A stretch of DNA of 64,000 bases from Corynebacterium minutissimum (GTDB lineage: Bacteria; Actinomycetota; Actinomycetes; Mycobacteriales; Mycobacteriaceae), in assembly GCF_000805675.1 (NCBI RefSeq), contig NZ_JSEF01000006.1, positions 339,232 through 403,231 of the forward strand, written 5' to 3'. Under the pieces are notes generated by a model. That model searched no databases, was not told the DNA's origin, and saw only the letters and a program-made list of their open reading frames with translations. The position numbers were made by a program, and so were the translations under genes. Below are positions 34,116 to 42,428 of the stretch, in pieces. How positions within the stretch are numbered: the stretch's first letter is position 1; every line of letters begins with the position of its first letter.

Positions 34116-35342
34116 ATGGCAAAGAAACAGCAAGCATCGAGGGCACCGCTTCAACCGGGTGAAGATACTGTTGAGCGCGTCCTTGACACGCGCACGCGAG
34201 GACCGTTTGACGAATTTTTTACCGTCAAGAACTGGGAAGGGCGCTCCAGACGGTTTCATGTCCGAGCGGCAACGAAGGGCGAATTTCGGGCTAAGGCCAA
34301 AGAGATGATCGACGGTTATCTCAACACATCCACAAGTGACTGGACGAAAGCAAGACGCATAACAGTCTTCATCGACGAGGTCAGCGAACCAGCCGTAAGT
34401 GCCGCGCGTCTGAGGCCCAATACGAAGAAGCGCTATGAGCTGGCACTGTCGCAGCTACGCCGACAGTTAGACGGGCTGACCATCGGCGACGCCGTGAGGT
34501 TCAGGACTCTTGAGCGAGCGCTCCAAGATATCGGCCGTGACCACGGTGCCGAGTCTGCACGGCAGGCACGTACCGTGCTGAGTAAGTACGTTCTTGACCA
34601 GTTGATCCGCGAAGGCATTATCGACCACAACCTGCTGAGGGGTATTTCTATCGACCTCGGGGACACCCGAAAAGGCAGCAAGCCAAGCCAGTCGCCCGCG
34701 CTCACTGATGCACAGTATGACGCAGTGGTTGATCATCTCGTAGCACGCGATACCTCCGGGCCGATTCCGCCGGGGACGGATAGGCGGCACACTTCCATTA
34801 AGAAGCACGAAATCACCGTGGCGCTGGCCGTGCTACAGGCGGGTACCGGCTTGCGCATTAGTGAAGCGCTTGCGCTCACCCGTGAGGACGTGACGGTGGA
34901 CCAAGGCTCACTGGCAGTAACAGTGCAGGCAGAACACTCCAAGACTCACCGGGGGCGAACCGTACCGATGCTTGATGCGCGGTGCGAGAAATTCTGGCTA
35001 GAGCGAATCAAGGCAATCGGCCCCGGCGATCCGCTCCTTCCGGCACCAGGAGACAAGCACTCGCACTGGCGGACAGATAACGCAGTCAAGGCGTGTGCGG
35101 CGCTCTACAAAGACATTGGCGTCCAACTTGAAGACCCGGCCGTTTCTTCCATGAGATCACACGCGTGGCGCACGGTGCTCAACAACCGCGCAATCGCTCG
35201 CGGCGTTCCTGCTGAGATCCGCAGCGCCTTCTTCGGCCACACTGAAGCTATGAACGCTCGAAACTACACCGATCTCACCGACGTTTCGGCCATGCAGTCC
35301 GCGCTTGAGGGTGGTGCACTAGGTGGTGCACTAGGGGCATGA
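34116..35342 (+). CDS. int: Tyrosine recombinase (site-specific integrase)
   Basis: Protein of 408 aa. N-terminal arm-binding and core-binding domains (about 1-190) precede the catalytic domain with R247 (GTGLRISEAL), K276 (HSKTHRG), H349-x-x-R352 (RSHAWRT), H375 (FGHTEA) and nucleophile Y384 (NARNYTDL). All catalytic residues are present, so it should be active. The frame is open further upstream, but ATG at 34116 lies 7 nt after TATGGT (34103-34108), consistent with a leaderless mRNA. The C terminus carries a short GGALGGALGA repeat. It is read towards the right attachment repeat 96 bp away. Confidence 0.92.
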   Translation: MAKKQQASRAPLQPGEDTVERVLDTRTRGPFDEFFTVKNWEGRSRRFHVRAATKGEFRAKAKEMIDGYLNTSTSDWTKARRITVFIDEVSEPAVSAARLRPNTKKRYELALSQLRRQLDGLTIGDAVRFRTLERALQDIGRDHGAESARQARTVLSKYVLDQLIREGIIDHNLLRGISIDLGDTRKGSKPSQSPALTDAQYDAVVDHLVARDTSGPIPPGTDRRHTSIKKHEITVALAVLQAGTGLRISEALALTREDVTVDQGSLAVTVQAEHSKTHRGRTVPMLDARCEKFWLERIKAIGPGDPLLPAPGDKHSHWRTDNAVKACAALYKDIGVQLEDPAVSSMRSHAWRTVLNNRAIARGVPAEIRSAFFGHTEAMNARNYTDLTDVSAMQSALEGGALGGALGA

Positions 35343-35405
35343 TTCTGGATGTTTCTAAATGGCTCTAAATGATCGAAAACGCACTTAAACTGCATGGCCA
35401 GAATC
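35341..35405. repeat. Possible integrase arm sites between int and attR
   Basis: TCTAAATG occurs twice with a 10-nt period (35354-35361 and 35364-35371), enclosed by a perfect 8-bp inverted repeat GATTCTGG (35341-35348) and CCAGAATC (35398-35405). Position and spacing fit arm-type recombinase binding sites, but function is inference. Confidence 0.4.
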
Positions 35406-35437
35406 GAATAACACCAGTTAGGCTCGAATGTAATCCG

Positions 35438-35485
35438 ATAACCCAGAGGTCGTAGGTTCGAATCCTGCCTCCGCTACCAACTTCC
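35438..35485 (+). repeat. Right attachment repeat (attR), partial tRNA-fMet 3' end
   Basis: Carries ATAACCCAGAGGTCGT, GGTTCGAATCC and CCGCTACCAACTTCC in the same order as the left copy, with three substitutions. The 5' half of the tRNA is absent, so it cannot produce a tRNA. A GACCCACCAG/CTGGTGGGTC terminator (35488-35516) follows, as at the left copy. Confidence 0.87.
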
Positions 35486-35487
35486 GA

Positions 35488-35525
35488 GACCCACCAGTCT
35501 CTTCGGCTGGTGGGTCTTCTCGTTT
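35488..35525 (+). terminator. Displaced tRNA terminator after attR
   Basis: GACCCACCAG (35488-35497) pairs with CTGGTGGGTC (35507-35516), then TTCTCGTTTT. It is a diverged copy of the hairpin at 27738-27764. Confidence 0.75.
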
Positions 35526-35584
35526 TGCCGGCCTCGGACCGCTCGGCCCGAAGGCCGACTCCAAGGCTAGACCTTACCGTCGCC

Positions 35585-35633
35585 GTAAATAAGCCCCGAA
35601 ATCTTGCGCCTGCAGATTCGGGGCACTATTTAC
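35585..35633. terminator. Long hairpin downstream of the metallophosphoesterase gene
   Basis: GTAAATA (35585-35591) and GCCCCGAA (35593-35600) pair with TTCGGGGC (35617-35624) and TATTTAC (35627-35633); AATCT/AGATT closes the loop. Near the end of a minus-strand gene it is a plausible terminator. A GACGATCGTC palindrome follows at 35641-35650. The rest of 35526-35710 shows nothing else. Confidence 0.6.
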
Positions 35634-35710
35634 CGTGAACGACGATCGTCGTGAGCGCGGCTAGGCTTAAGGGACATTTCTGCAAGGCACCACCGTTGTC
35701 TAGGGGGTGA

Positions 35711-37834
35711 TTAGAACAGTCTGATGTAGATCCCGAAAATCGAGTTGAGCATGTGCTGAATGTTATCGCGAAGTGGGCTGTTCGGGGCCAAGGCAGCCGC
35801 GCCGCCGGTGACGACTAGTGCACTGATTGCACCGAGCAGGAATCCAATGACGCCGCCGCGCGAAGACATGCAATCCTCGTCCGAGGAGCTCTCAGAAGAG
35901 TGCGCCGAGCTTCCCGACGACCCCGAGGAAATCTCCTCGCAGGACATCCGCTCCTTAGACGGTTCCTCAGAGGGGCGTGGTTTCTGCTCGGACGGTTCCT
36001 GCGGCTTACCAGCCACAGTAGAGGTAATCGTGGTGGGCACTACCTTGGTCTCGGTCCGTGTGCCACCGGGGACCACGACCGTGGAGGTAAGCGTCGTTGG
36101 AACCTCCTTGGTAATCACCTTGGTTCCACCGTCTCCCTTAACAGTGGAAGTGACGGTAGTGGGAACGACTGTGGTCTCTACCTTGGTTGTGCCTGGTTCT
36201 TTTACAGTGGACGTGACTGTAGTGGGAACTACTTTGGTCTCGACTTCGGCCGGTGCAGGCTCCTTCACAGTGGACGTGATCGTCGTGGGCACGTCCTTGG
36301 TTTCTGTCTTTACTTCGGTGGTCGGGACCGTCGTCGTGATGACTTTGGTCGTCTTCTCTGCGGGGAGAGTAGTGGTTACCGTGGTGGGAACCTCTTTGGT
36401 TTCGGTGGTGGTGATGGTCGTAGGGACCACAGTCGTGACGACCTCAGTGGTCGTGGCAGGTGCTGGAGTGGTGGGCTCCTCTTCACGAGGTTCAGGGATA
36501 GCGCGGTCATTGTTGTTGATGGTGACCTTATCCACCAGATACGGATTGTTGGCGTTGTAGGTGCGGAAGGTGAGGGTCTCACCGGTCACATCGACGACCA
36601 TGTAGTCCTCGTCGTAGTCCTGGCGCCAGAACGCAGTGGAATCGTGCACTAGCGCTGGATCCATGTTCTCCATGCGGGCATTGGGGTACTTTTTGCCGTC
36701 TTCGCCCTGGAAATCATAGAACTTACCGCCACCGGCGGAGCTGGTGGTGATGTAAAGGACCTCGCCGTCGTTGGGGTCGAGGACATCGCCACGCTTGCCC
36801 GGGGTTTCAACTGGGGTAAGGCCGTCCATGAGGTGGGTTCGGGTGTAGATGTGGTCATGGCCGCTGAGGACAACATCCACATCTAGATCTGACATTACGG
36901 GAGCTAGTTTTTCGCGGAGGACGGTGACGTCAGTATCCGTGTAGTGGGTTCCCTGAGAGAAGAAGGAGTGGTGCATGCCTACGATGACCCAGTCGTTAAA
37001 GGCGCCACGGTTCTCAATGGTCTTACGTAGAAACTCCGCATGGCGATCAATATCGGCTTCGCTATGGGCGTTAGTGTCCAAACCGATGAATAGGACGTTG
37101 TTGCGCTCGAAGTAGAAGTTGCGCAGATCTGAATCCTGATTCGGGTTGATGAAGTGCTCGTCGTAGTGCTTCATCGCCAAGTCTGACGGGTAGGTCTCGT
37201 GGTTACCTGGAATCGCATTTGTAGGGTAGTTGCGGATCGCAGGTGCAGAGAAAAAGCCGTCATACTGCGCCACGGTGGAGCCCCAGCCTTCGACCTGATC
37301 GCCCAAGGACCAAATCATGTTGGCGTCTGGGTAGTCTGCAGTGGCATTCTTGATAGTGGTGTTCCACTGATCCGTCTGCCCCTTTATATCTGTATCGACG
37401 CCGATCTGGGCGTCGGCAACGGTGATGAAGCGCCAGTCTTCCCCGAAGCTACCGGTGTTGAAGGTTTCTTCCGCAGACCAACCGCCTTCATCCGAACCAA
37501 CACGGTACGTGTACTCGGTATTTTCTTTTAGCCCGGTCGCGGTGGCGTTGTTGGAGACATACGCCACGGCACCGGCATCCTTTTCCTGGGCATCGAAGGT
37601 CTGCGTGCCCTCCGGCCCGGTGATTTCGAGAACTTCCTTATCGGCTGGGCCCTTGGTGCGCCAAGACACGATCACAGAGCTCTCATCGCTTCCTGGCTGG
37701 AGCACCATGCGGAACGTCGGATCAGTCTGTGCTGAAGCTTCAAACGGTACGCCAACTTGTGCGGTGAACGTGAGCGCGGCTGCAGTGACGACGGCTACGC
37801 CTGCTGATGCCGGAGAAAAACGGAAAAGTTTCAT
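35711..37834 (-). CDS. Cell-surface metallophosphoesterase on a Thr-rich stalk
   Basis: Protein of 707 aa. A signal peptide (about 1-35) is followed by a fibronectin-III-like N-terminal domain of purple-acid-phosphatase type (about 36-130) and a calcineurin-like domain with VADAQIG, SLGDQVEGWG, PGNHETYPS, VGMHHSFFS and SGHDHIYTR. Residues about 451-608 form a Thr-rich stalk with eight VPTT-centred repeats. A Ser-rich segment with three Cys follows, then a C-terminal transmembrane helix (GVIGFLLGAISALVVTGGAA). Predicted surface phosphatase or nucleotidase; substrate unknown. Divergent from the phoD gene. Confidence 0.87.
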   Translation of the reverse strand: MKLFRFSPASAGVAVVTAAALTFTAQVGVPFEASAQTDPTFRMVLQPGSDESSVIVSWRTKGPADKEVLEITGPEGTQTFDAQEKDAGAVAYVSNNATATGLKENTEYTYRVGSDEGGWSAEETFNTGSFGEDWRFITVADAQIGVDTDIKGQTDQWNTTIKNATADYPDANMIWSLGDQVEGWGSTVAQYDGFFSAPAIRNYPTNAIPGNHETYPSDLAMKHYDEHFINPNQDSDLRNFYFERNNVLFIGLDTNAHSEADIDRHAEFLRKTIENRGAFNDWVIVGMHHSFFSQGTHYTDTDVTVLREKLAPVMSDLDVDVVLSGHDHIYTRTHLMDGLTPVETPGKRGDVLDPNDGEVLYITTSSAGGGKFYDFQGEDGKKYPNARMENMDPALVHDSTAFWRQDYDEDYMVVDVTGETLTFRTYNANNPYLVDKVTINNNDRAIPEPREEEPTTPAPATTTEVVTTVVPTTITTTETKEVPTTVTTTLPAEKTTKVITTTVPTTEVKTETKDVPTTITSTVKEPAPAEVETKVVPTTVTSTVKEPGTTKVETTVVPTTVTSTVKGDGGTKVITKEVPTTLTSTVVVPGGTRTETKVVPTTITSTVAGKPQEPSEQKPRPSEEPSKERMSCEEISSGSSGSSAHSSESSSDEDCMSSRGGVIGFLLGAISALVVTGGAAALAPNSPLRDNIQHMLNSIFGIYIRLF

Positions 37835-38059
37835 TATTGTCTTGTTATGCCTTTGTGTGAGAAATCTTAAGGGAGCTGTCCGTCAGCAGGGAACTCCGCC
37901 GAGAAAACGGAGAGTCGAAGATGACTTCCATACAGAAACACGCACAGATGAATCCTTGGTTAATCGGAGTAAAAATCTAGAGAAAGTCCCCTACAATGGG
38001 GGTTGCAACGGGTTTGTATGTGTTGAAGGCACCTTTTTGATGGGCTTAGGTTAAGCTTC

Positions 38060-39817
38060 ATGTCCCACGAATTTGGGTCCATGAACGGGCCGTCACACTT
38101 GAGCAATTTCTCAGCTAATTCTTTAACTCCGTCTCGTATCAATCGTCGTACAGCACTGCGCTGGGGTGCCGCCAGCGCTACCACCGCAGCTGCTGGATTT
38201 GGCCTAGCTTCTGCCGCAGCGCAACGCACCGAAACAGGAACCGCACCGCTGGATACCTACAACCAGGATTCCGACGCACAACTCCCGTTCCTCCATGGCG
38301 TCGCTTCGGGTGATCCTCTACCCACGTCAGTGGTGCTGTGGACACGCGTCACCCCGGACAGAGATTGCCTGCCGGGGTCCGGAATGGGCGAGGACGTCGA
38401 TGTCGACTGGGAAATCGCGACCGACGAGTCCATGAACTCCGTGGTAGCTCAAGGCAGGGTCACTGCGTCCGTTGATCACGATCACACCGTCCATGTCGAT
38501 CCTTTTGGGCTCGCCCCTGATACCGAGTACTTCTACCGCTTCCGAGTAGCATCCGGCCCGCACGAAGGAGCAGTGTCCCCGGTTGGCCGAACGAAGACTG
38601 CTCCGGCGGTTGATGCTGAGGTGGAAAGTCTTACCTTCGCTGTGGCATCCTGCGCTAACTACGAGTCCGGATTCTTTAATGCTTACAAGGACATGGCGGA
38701 GCGCGGCCGCTCAGGAGAGATCGACTTCGTGGTCTTCCTCGGTGACTACATCTACGAGTACCCCACCGGTGAATATGCTGGTAAGAGCGGAGTTGCCCGC
38801 CCGCACCACCCAGTGTGGGAAATCGTCACTCTCGAGGATTACCGCATCCGCTATGGCCGTTACCGCACGGATGCGCACCTCCAAGCAGCGCATGCAGCAG
38901 CACCGTGGGTCGTGGTGTGGGATGACCATGAGACCGCCAATAACTCGTGGCGCGAGGGAGCGGAAAACCATACCCCGGGGTTTGTGGAAGGTGAATGGAC
39001 AAGGCGTTGGAACGATGCGCTGCAGGCCTACTACGAATGGATGCCGCTGCGCCAGAAGCAGCTGAGTGAGGGTGGAAAACTCTACCGCAATCTGCGCTTC
39101 GGATCCCTGATGGAACTCACCATGATGGACCTGCGTACCTACCGTGACCAAGAGACCACCTCCGCCAACTTTGGCGATCCGAACCGAACCATCGTGGGCG
39201 ATGAACAGCTGCAGTGGCTGCGCGACACCATCTCGATGTCGGACGCGACGTGGATGGTGATGGGCAACTCCGTGATGATGGCCCCGATGCGCATCATGAC
39301 TTTTCCGGGCAACGACGCAGCGAACGAGGGCCTGCGCTTCGTCAAGGGAAATACCTCAGGTTTCGCTGTCAACTCTGACCAGTGGGATGGCTACACCGCG
39401 GATAGGGACCGCCTTCTCGAAGCCCTTGAGGCGCGTGAGGGAAATTCTTTGTTTATCACCGGTGACATTCACTCTGAATGGGCCAACGACATCTATCGCG
39501 GTGAGAACCGCGTGGCGTGTGAGATGGTGACCACGTCGACTTCGGCGCCGAACATCGACGAAATCCTCACCACTTACACTGGCATCTACCATGCAGAAGA
39601 CAATTCCACGTCCCTGCTTATTGAGGATGCCATTAAGAGCGCCAACCCGTGGGTCAAGCACTTGGATTACGACTCCCATGGCTATGCCGTTGCCAACCTG
39701 TTCCCGGGACGAGTTGACATGAACTATTATCGCGTCTCTGACGTCGAAGACCCCGACGCTTCGGTGACCTTGGCCGTGACAAAGACATGGACCCCTGAGG
39801 GCGGCTTTGACTCCTAA
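38060..39817 (+). CDS. phoD: PhoD-type alkaline phosphatase/phosphodiesterase, Tat-exported
   Basis: Protein of 585 aa. The twin-arginine signal NRRTALRWG (about 30-38) and hydrophobic stretch direct export via Tat. The PhoD N-terminal segment (VASGDPLPTSVVLWTRV) and metal/iron-binding motifs (FLGDYIYEY, WDDHETANNSW, FITGDIHSEW) are present. It releases phosphate from phosphate mono- and diesters outside the cell and is usually induced by phosphate starvation. TAGGTT (38047-38052) lies 7 nt before the ATG with no ribosome binding site. Convergent with the VWA gene. Confidence 0.9.
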   Translation: MSHEFGSMNGPSHLSNFSANSLTPSRINRRTALRWGAASATTAAAGFGLASAAAQRTETGTAPLDTYNQDSDAQLPFLHGVASGDPLPTSVVLWTRVTPDRDCLPGSGMGEDVDVDWEIATDESMNSVVAQGRVTASVDHDHTVHVDPFGLAPDTEYFYRFRVASGPHEGAVSPVGRTKTAPAVDAEVESLTFAVASCANYESGFFNAYKDMAERGRSGEIDFVVFLGDYIYEYPTGEYAGKSGVARPHHPVWEIVTLEDYRIRYGRYRTDAHLQAAHAAAPWVVVWDDHETANNSWREGAENHTPGFVEGEWTRRWNDALQAYYEWMPLRQKQLSEGGKLYRNLRFGSLMELTMMDLRTYRDQETTSANFGDPNRTIVGDEQLQWLRDTISMSDATWMVMGNSVMMAPMRIMTFPGNDAANEGLRFVKGNTSGFAVNSDQWDGYTADRDRLLEALEAREGNSLFITGDIHSEWANDIYRGENRVACEMVTTSTSAPNIDEILTTYTGIYHAEDNSTSLLIEDAIKSANPWVKHLDYDSHGYAVANLFPGRVDMNYYRVSDVEDPDASVTLAVTKTWTPEGGFDS

Positions 39818-39847
39818 TACCCGATCCGGGTGGGCGCCGTGGAGTGG

Positions 39848-41851
39848 TTAGCGGTTCAAGCTTCGAATAACCACAACCAGAGCAATGATGAGCCCGAGTA
39901 GGACTAACAATCCCAGACCACCGATAAGAGGAAGAGGGATAGCAGAGAAGAAGGAGGAGTCGTCCTTGCTTTGCGCCTGGTTATCGGCGTTGTCTCGTGT
40001 AGCTAGCTCCGGTGCCTTTGAGGGTTTCTCAGTCTCAAGCTTGACCGGTGCAAAGGTCGGTTCTGGAACTGGGTCGCCGAGAACATCGGCAACGAGGTCA
40101 TACGTAAGAACAGGTAGCTGGGTGGTTTCGTCGATTTCTTGTTCAGAATGAAACTGTTCGTAGTTGACGGCGATGTATTGCTCGCCGCCCTGCCACACCT
40201 TTTCAATTCCTAGACCCACCGAACCGTTGCCGTTCGAGCCGCCGTAGCGGTTAGCAAAGAGGATGGGCGCTGGGTAGCTGAAATCGTTCTTGCTGTCTTT
40301 CTGAATGGTTGTGTGGGAACCCTCAACGTCAATCTGTGCACGGGCTTCGTTGTACGCGGTAACGATCAGGGCGTCACCCGCTCCGTTGTTCTCAAAGTCT
40401 TCGGCCTCTTCGACCATGGAAACCGTGCCGGCAACCTGCTGCCCGTGCTCGGCAGGGATACGGTAAAAGTGCGTTTCGCCGGGAACAATCTGTGCGCGTA
40501 CAGGTTGTTGAGGGGTGAGCTCAGTTGCATTAGTGAACCACGTTCCGGGAGTTACCTCGGCGGGGTCGCTGGAAGCCGTGATGTGGCCTGGTTCGGTCTT
40601 TTCTTCAGCTGGATCTGGCTGTCCGTCCATATTCGGTTCGCCAAAGCGGGTGATGGTCACTTCGACGCCGAGCTCTTCATCCTGCTTCCAGTCGCCTGTC
40701 CGCTCGATAGTGAAGGCGAGTTCATCGGAATCACATCCCTCTTCACCGCCCTGGGTGCTATACAAGGTTGCGGTCTGGTATTGGTTCACCGCGATATCAC
40801 TATCGGTAGCGGTGTCGAGTTCGCAGGATAGCTCAACTGATCTAACAGCTAAATGGAGTGATCCACCTTTTCGGAAGTTGTTGATGCTCGGCTCTTGCGT
40901 CGTGTTGGCGCTGATGACCACGCGCTCGCCTTCAGCAATGGGGGTGGTGAAGAAGGTCGTGGACTCAGCGGAGTACCTTTTACCTTCCGTCGGCGGAAGG
41001 CTAGTGGAGAAGGCCTCTACGTCACGGTCCACCTTGGCTGCGGCTCCTTCGGATTTGCCGCCTTCGATCTCCTCTAAGTCTGATTCGTAGGCGTTGTAAG
41101 CGCGCGGGGCGGCGCGGCGTAGTTCTTTGGCCAAGCTATCGGCGTCGGAAGCATCGGCGTAGGTGCCGCCGGTGGCGTCGGCAATGCACTGCAGTTCCTG
41201 TTGAGCCTCGGGCTCAACGTTGAAGCCCACCGTGTTAATGACGAGATCGATACCTTGTTCCTTAAGCTCCTTGGCTACGCCACACACTGGTGGCGGGGTA
41301 CAGGTGGCCACGCCGTCGGAGACCAAGATGATGCTGCGCTGGCCTTCCTTTGGCAGTTCGGCCGCGGCTTTTCGCAGGGACTCACCGATGGGGGTAAAGC
41401 CGCGGGGTTGCAAGCCGTCCATGTGGGCAATCATCTTCTCAGTGTTGCCTGCCTCGGGTGGTGTTACCACGGTGATGTCTTGACAACCGGCCGCCTCATC
41501 CTCGGGCGCCTCGCCGGTATTGCCGCCGTAGGTGACAAGGCCCAGCGGGGCATCGTCGCCGGCTTCACTAATGAAGGTTCGGGCGGCCTCTTTGGCAGCA
41601 TCGATGCGGGTCTGGCCGCCGGCGTCGTTGGTGATCATGGAACCGGAGGAATCGAAGACCACCATGGTGGGGGCCATAGTGCTGGAGCCAGACGGAGCAT
41701 TCGACGTGGATGGGCTGGGGGATTCTACTGTCTTGTCGTCGGCAGCGGCTACTGGAAAGATCCCAGCCACAATGGCAATGGCGATGGCGGCTAGGAAGCC
41801 AAGTAACGCGGTGAATCGTGATGACGACGAGAAGCGAGGCGCTGTATTCAT
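39848..41851 (-). CDS. Von Willebrand A-domain surface protein, membrane-anchored
   Basis: Protein of 667 aa. A signal peptide (TALLGFLAAIAIAIVAGIFPVAAA) precedes a VWA domain with the MIDAS motif DSSGSM (about residue 70) and threonine/aspartate partners (FTPIGESL, LVSDGVATC). Two conserved cysteine pairs follow, then a long beta-rich region (about 240-590) and a C-terminal anchor helix (IGGLGLLVLLGLIIALVVVI) followed by RSLNR. It is shaped like an adhesion or pilus-associated protein. ATG 41851 is preferred over an in-frame TTG nine nt upstream. Ligand unknown. Confidence 0.83.
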   Translation of the reverse strand: MNTAPRFSSSSRFTALLGFLAAIAIAIVAGIFPVAAADDKTVESPSPSTSNAPSGSSTMAPTMVVFDSSGSMITNDAGGQTRIDAAKEAARTFISEAGDDAPLGLVTYGGNTGEAPEDEAAGCQDITVVTPPEAGNTEKMIAHMDGLQPRGFTPIGESLRKAAAELPKEGQRSIILVSDGVATCTPPPVCGVAKELKEQGIDLVINTVGFNVEPEAQQELQCIADATGGTYADASDADSLAKELRRAAPRAYNAYESDLEEIEGGKSEGAAAKVDRDVEAFSTSLPPTEGKRYSAESTTFFTTPIAEGERVVISANTTQEPSINNFRKGGSLHLAVRSVELSCELDTATDSDIAVNQYQTATLYSTQGGEEGCDSDELAFTIERTGDWKQDEELGVEVTITRFGEPNMDGQPDPAEEKTEPGHITASSDPAEVTPGTWFTNATELTPQQPVRAQIVPGETHFYRIPAEHGQQVAGTVSMVEEAEDFENNGAGDALIVTAYNEARAQIDVEGSHTTIQKDSKNDFSYPAPILFANRYGGSNGNGSVGLGIEKVWQGGEQYIAVNYEQFHSEQEIDETTQLPVLTYDLVADVLGDPVPEPTFAPVKLETEKPSKAPELATRDNADNQAQSKDDSSFFSAIPLPLIGGLGLLVLLGLIIALVVVIRSLNR

Positions 41852-41922
41852 GTGAGTCAAGCTACATTATGCGCGGGGGCCTTGCTGTCGACAGCGGCTC
41901 GCGAGGGGAGTGGCCCCCACTG

Positions 41923-42369
41923 TTAACCGTCCAACGCCCGCAGATAGAAGCACCGGATCAATGCGCGCCGGGGAATATCGAGCAGCGGGCGTAGGAAGGT
42001 AAGGCGGGCGGGCTGGGAGGAGGCGTCGACAAGCAGCAGCGTGCGCCCATCCCGCAGGCGCTCTAGTGTGAAGGTTTCTTCGCCGCGCTCGATGTGGCCG
42101 GGGAGGGTGCCGTAGGTAAAGCCGCAGCGGCCTGGCTCCCTAAATACTTCCACCACTCGGCAGCGAAACTCCCACGGCCCCAACCCGAGTCTGACCTCTG
42201 CGCCTTCCTCCACGACGTCATGAGTAGCGCGCACGCGGAAGAGGCCGCTGCGCTGCAGGCCCCAGCGGAAGAGCTTGTCTGCCGCGGCGTCGAAATCGGC
42301 ATCGATGATGCGGGACATGTGCAGCTGTGGGAAGCCCTCAGTTGAAGAGTACGACAGTGGCTCAAGCAT
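41923..42369 (-). CDS. DUF1990 family protein
   Basis: Protein of 148 aa with LSYSSTEGFPQLHMSRIID at the N terminus, GAEVRLGLGPWEFRCRVVEVFREPGRCGFTYGTLPGH in the middle and GEETFTLER, typical of DUF1990. The frame extends upstream, but MLEPLSYS at 42369 is the family start; TAGGCT on this strand (plus 42377-42382) lies 7 nt upstream. Function unknown. Confidence 0.78.
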   Translation of the reverse strand: MLEPLSYSSTEGFPQLHMSRIIDADFDAAADKLFRWGLQRSGLFRVRATHDVVEEGAEVRLGLGPWEFRCRVVEVFREPGRCGFTYGTLPGHIERGEETFTLERLRDGRTLLLVDASSQPARLTFLRPLLDIPRRALIRCFYLRALDG

Positions 42370-42428
42370 GGGATTTAGCCTAGTCAAAGCACCGTCAGGT
42401 GATGCTTTGACGAAGTAAAATAGGGTGT

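Larger units (their letters stand above)
27687..35485. mobile_element. Integrative element in the initiator tRNA gene
   Basis: Two direct repeats of 48 bp (27687-27734 and 35438-35485; 45 identical) bound a segment that contains a tyrosine integrase next to the right end, an excisionase-type HTH protein, repeat-rich non-coding DNA and cargo (ABC importer, LURP-one fragment). Each repeat is followed by a related terminator hairpin. The presence of int, xis and tRNA-derived ends is sufficient to call an integrative element. No replication, packaging or conjugation genes are visible, so it is either non-autonomous or a decayed or minimal island. The part up to about 32.3 kb could be an older insertion and the xis/int part a second one. 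Confidence 0.85.
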
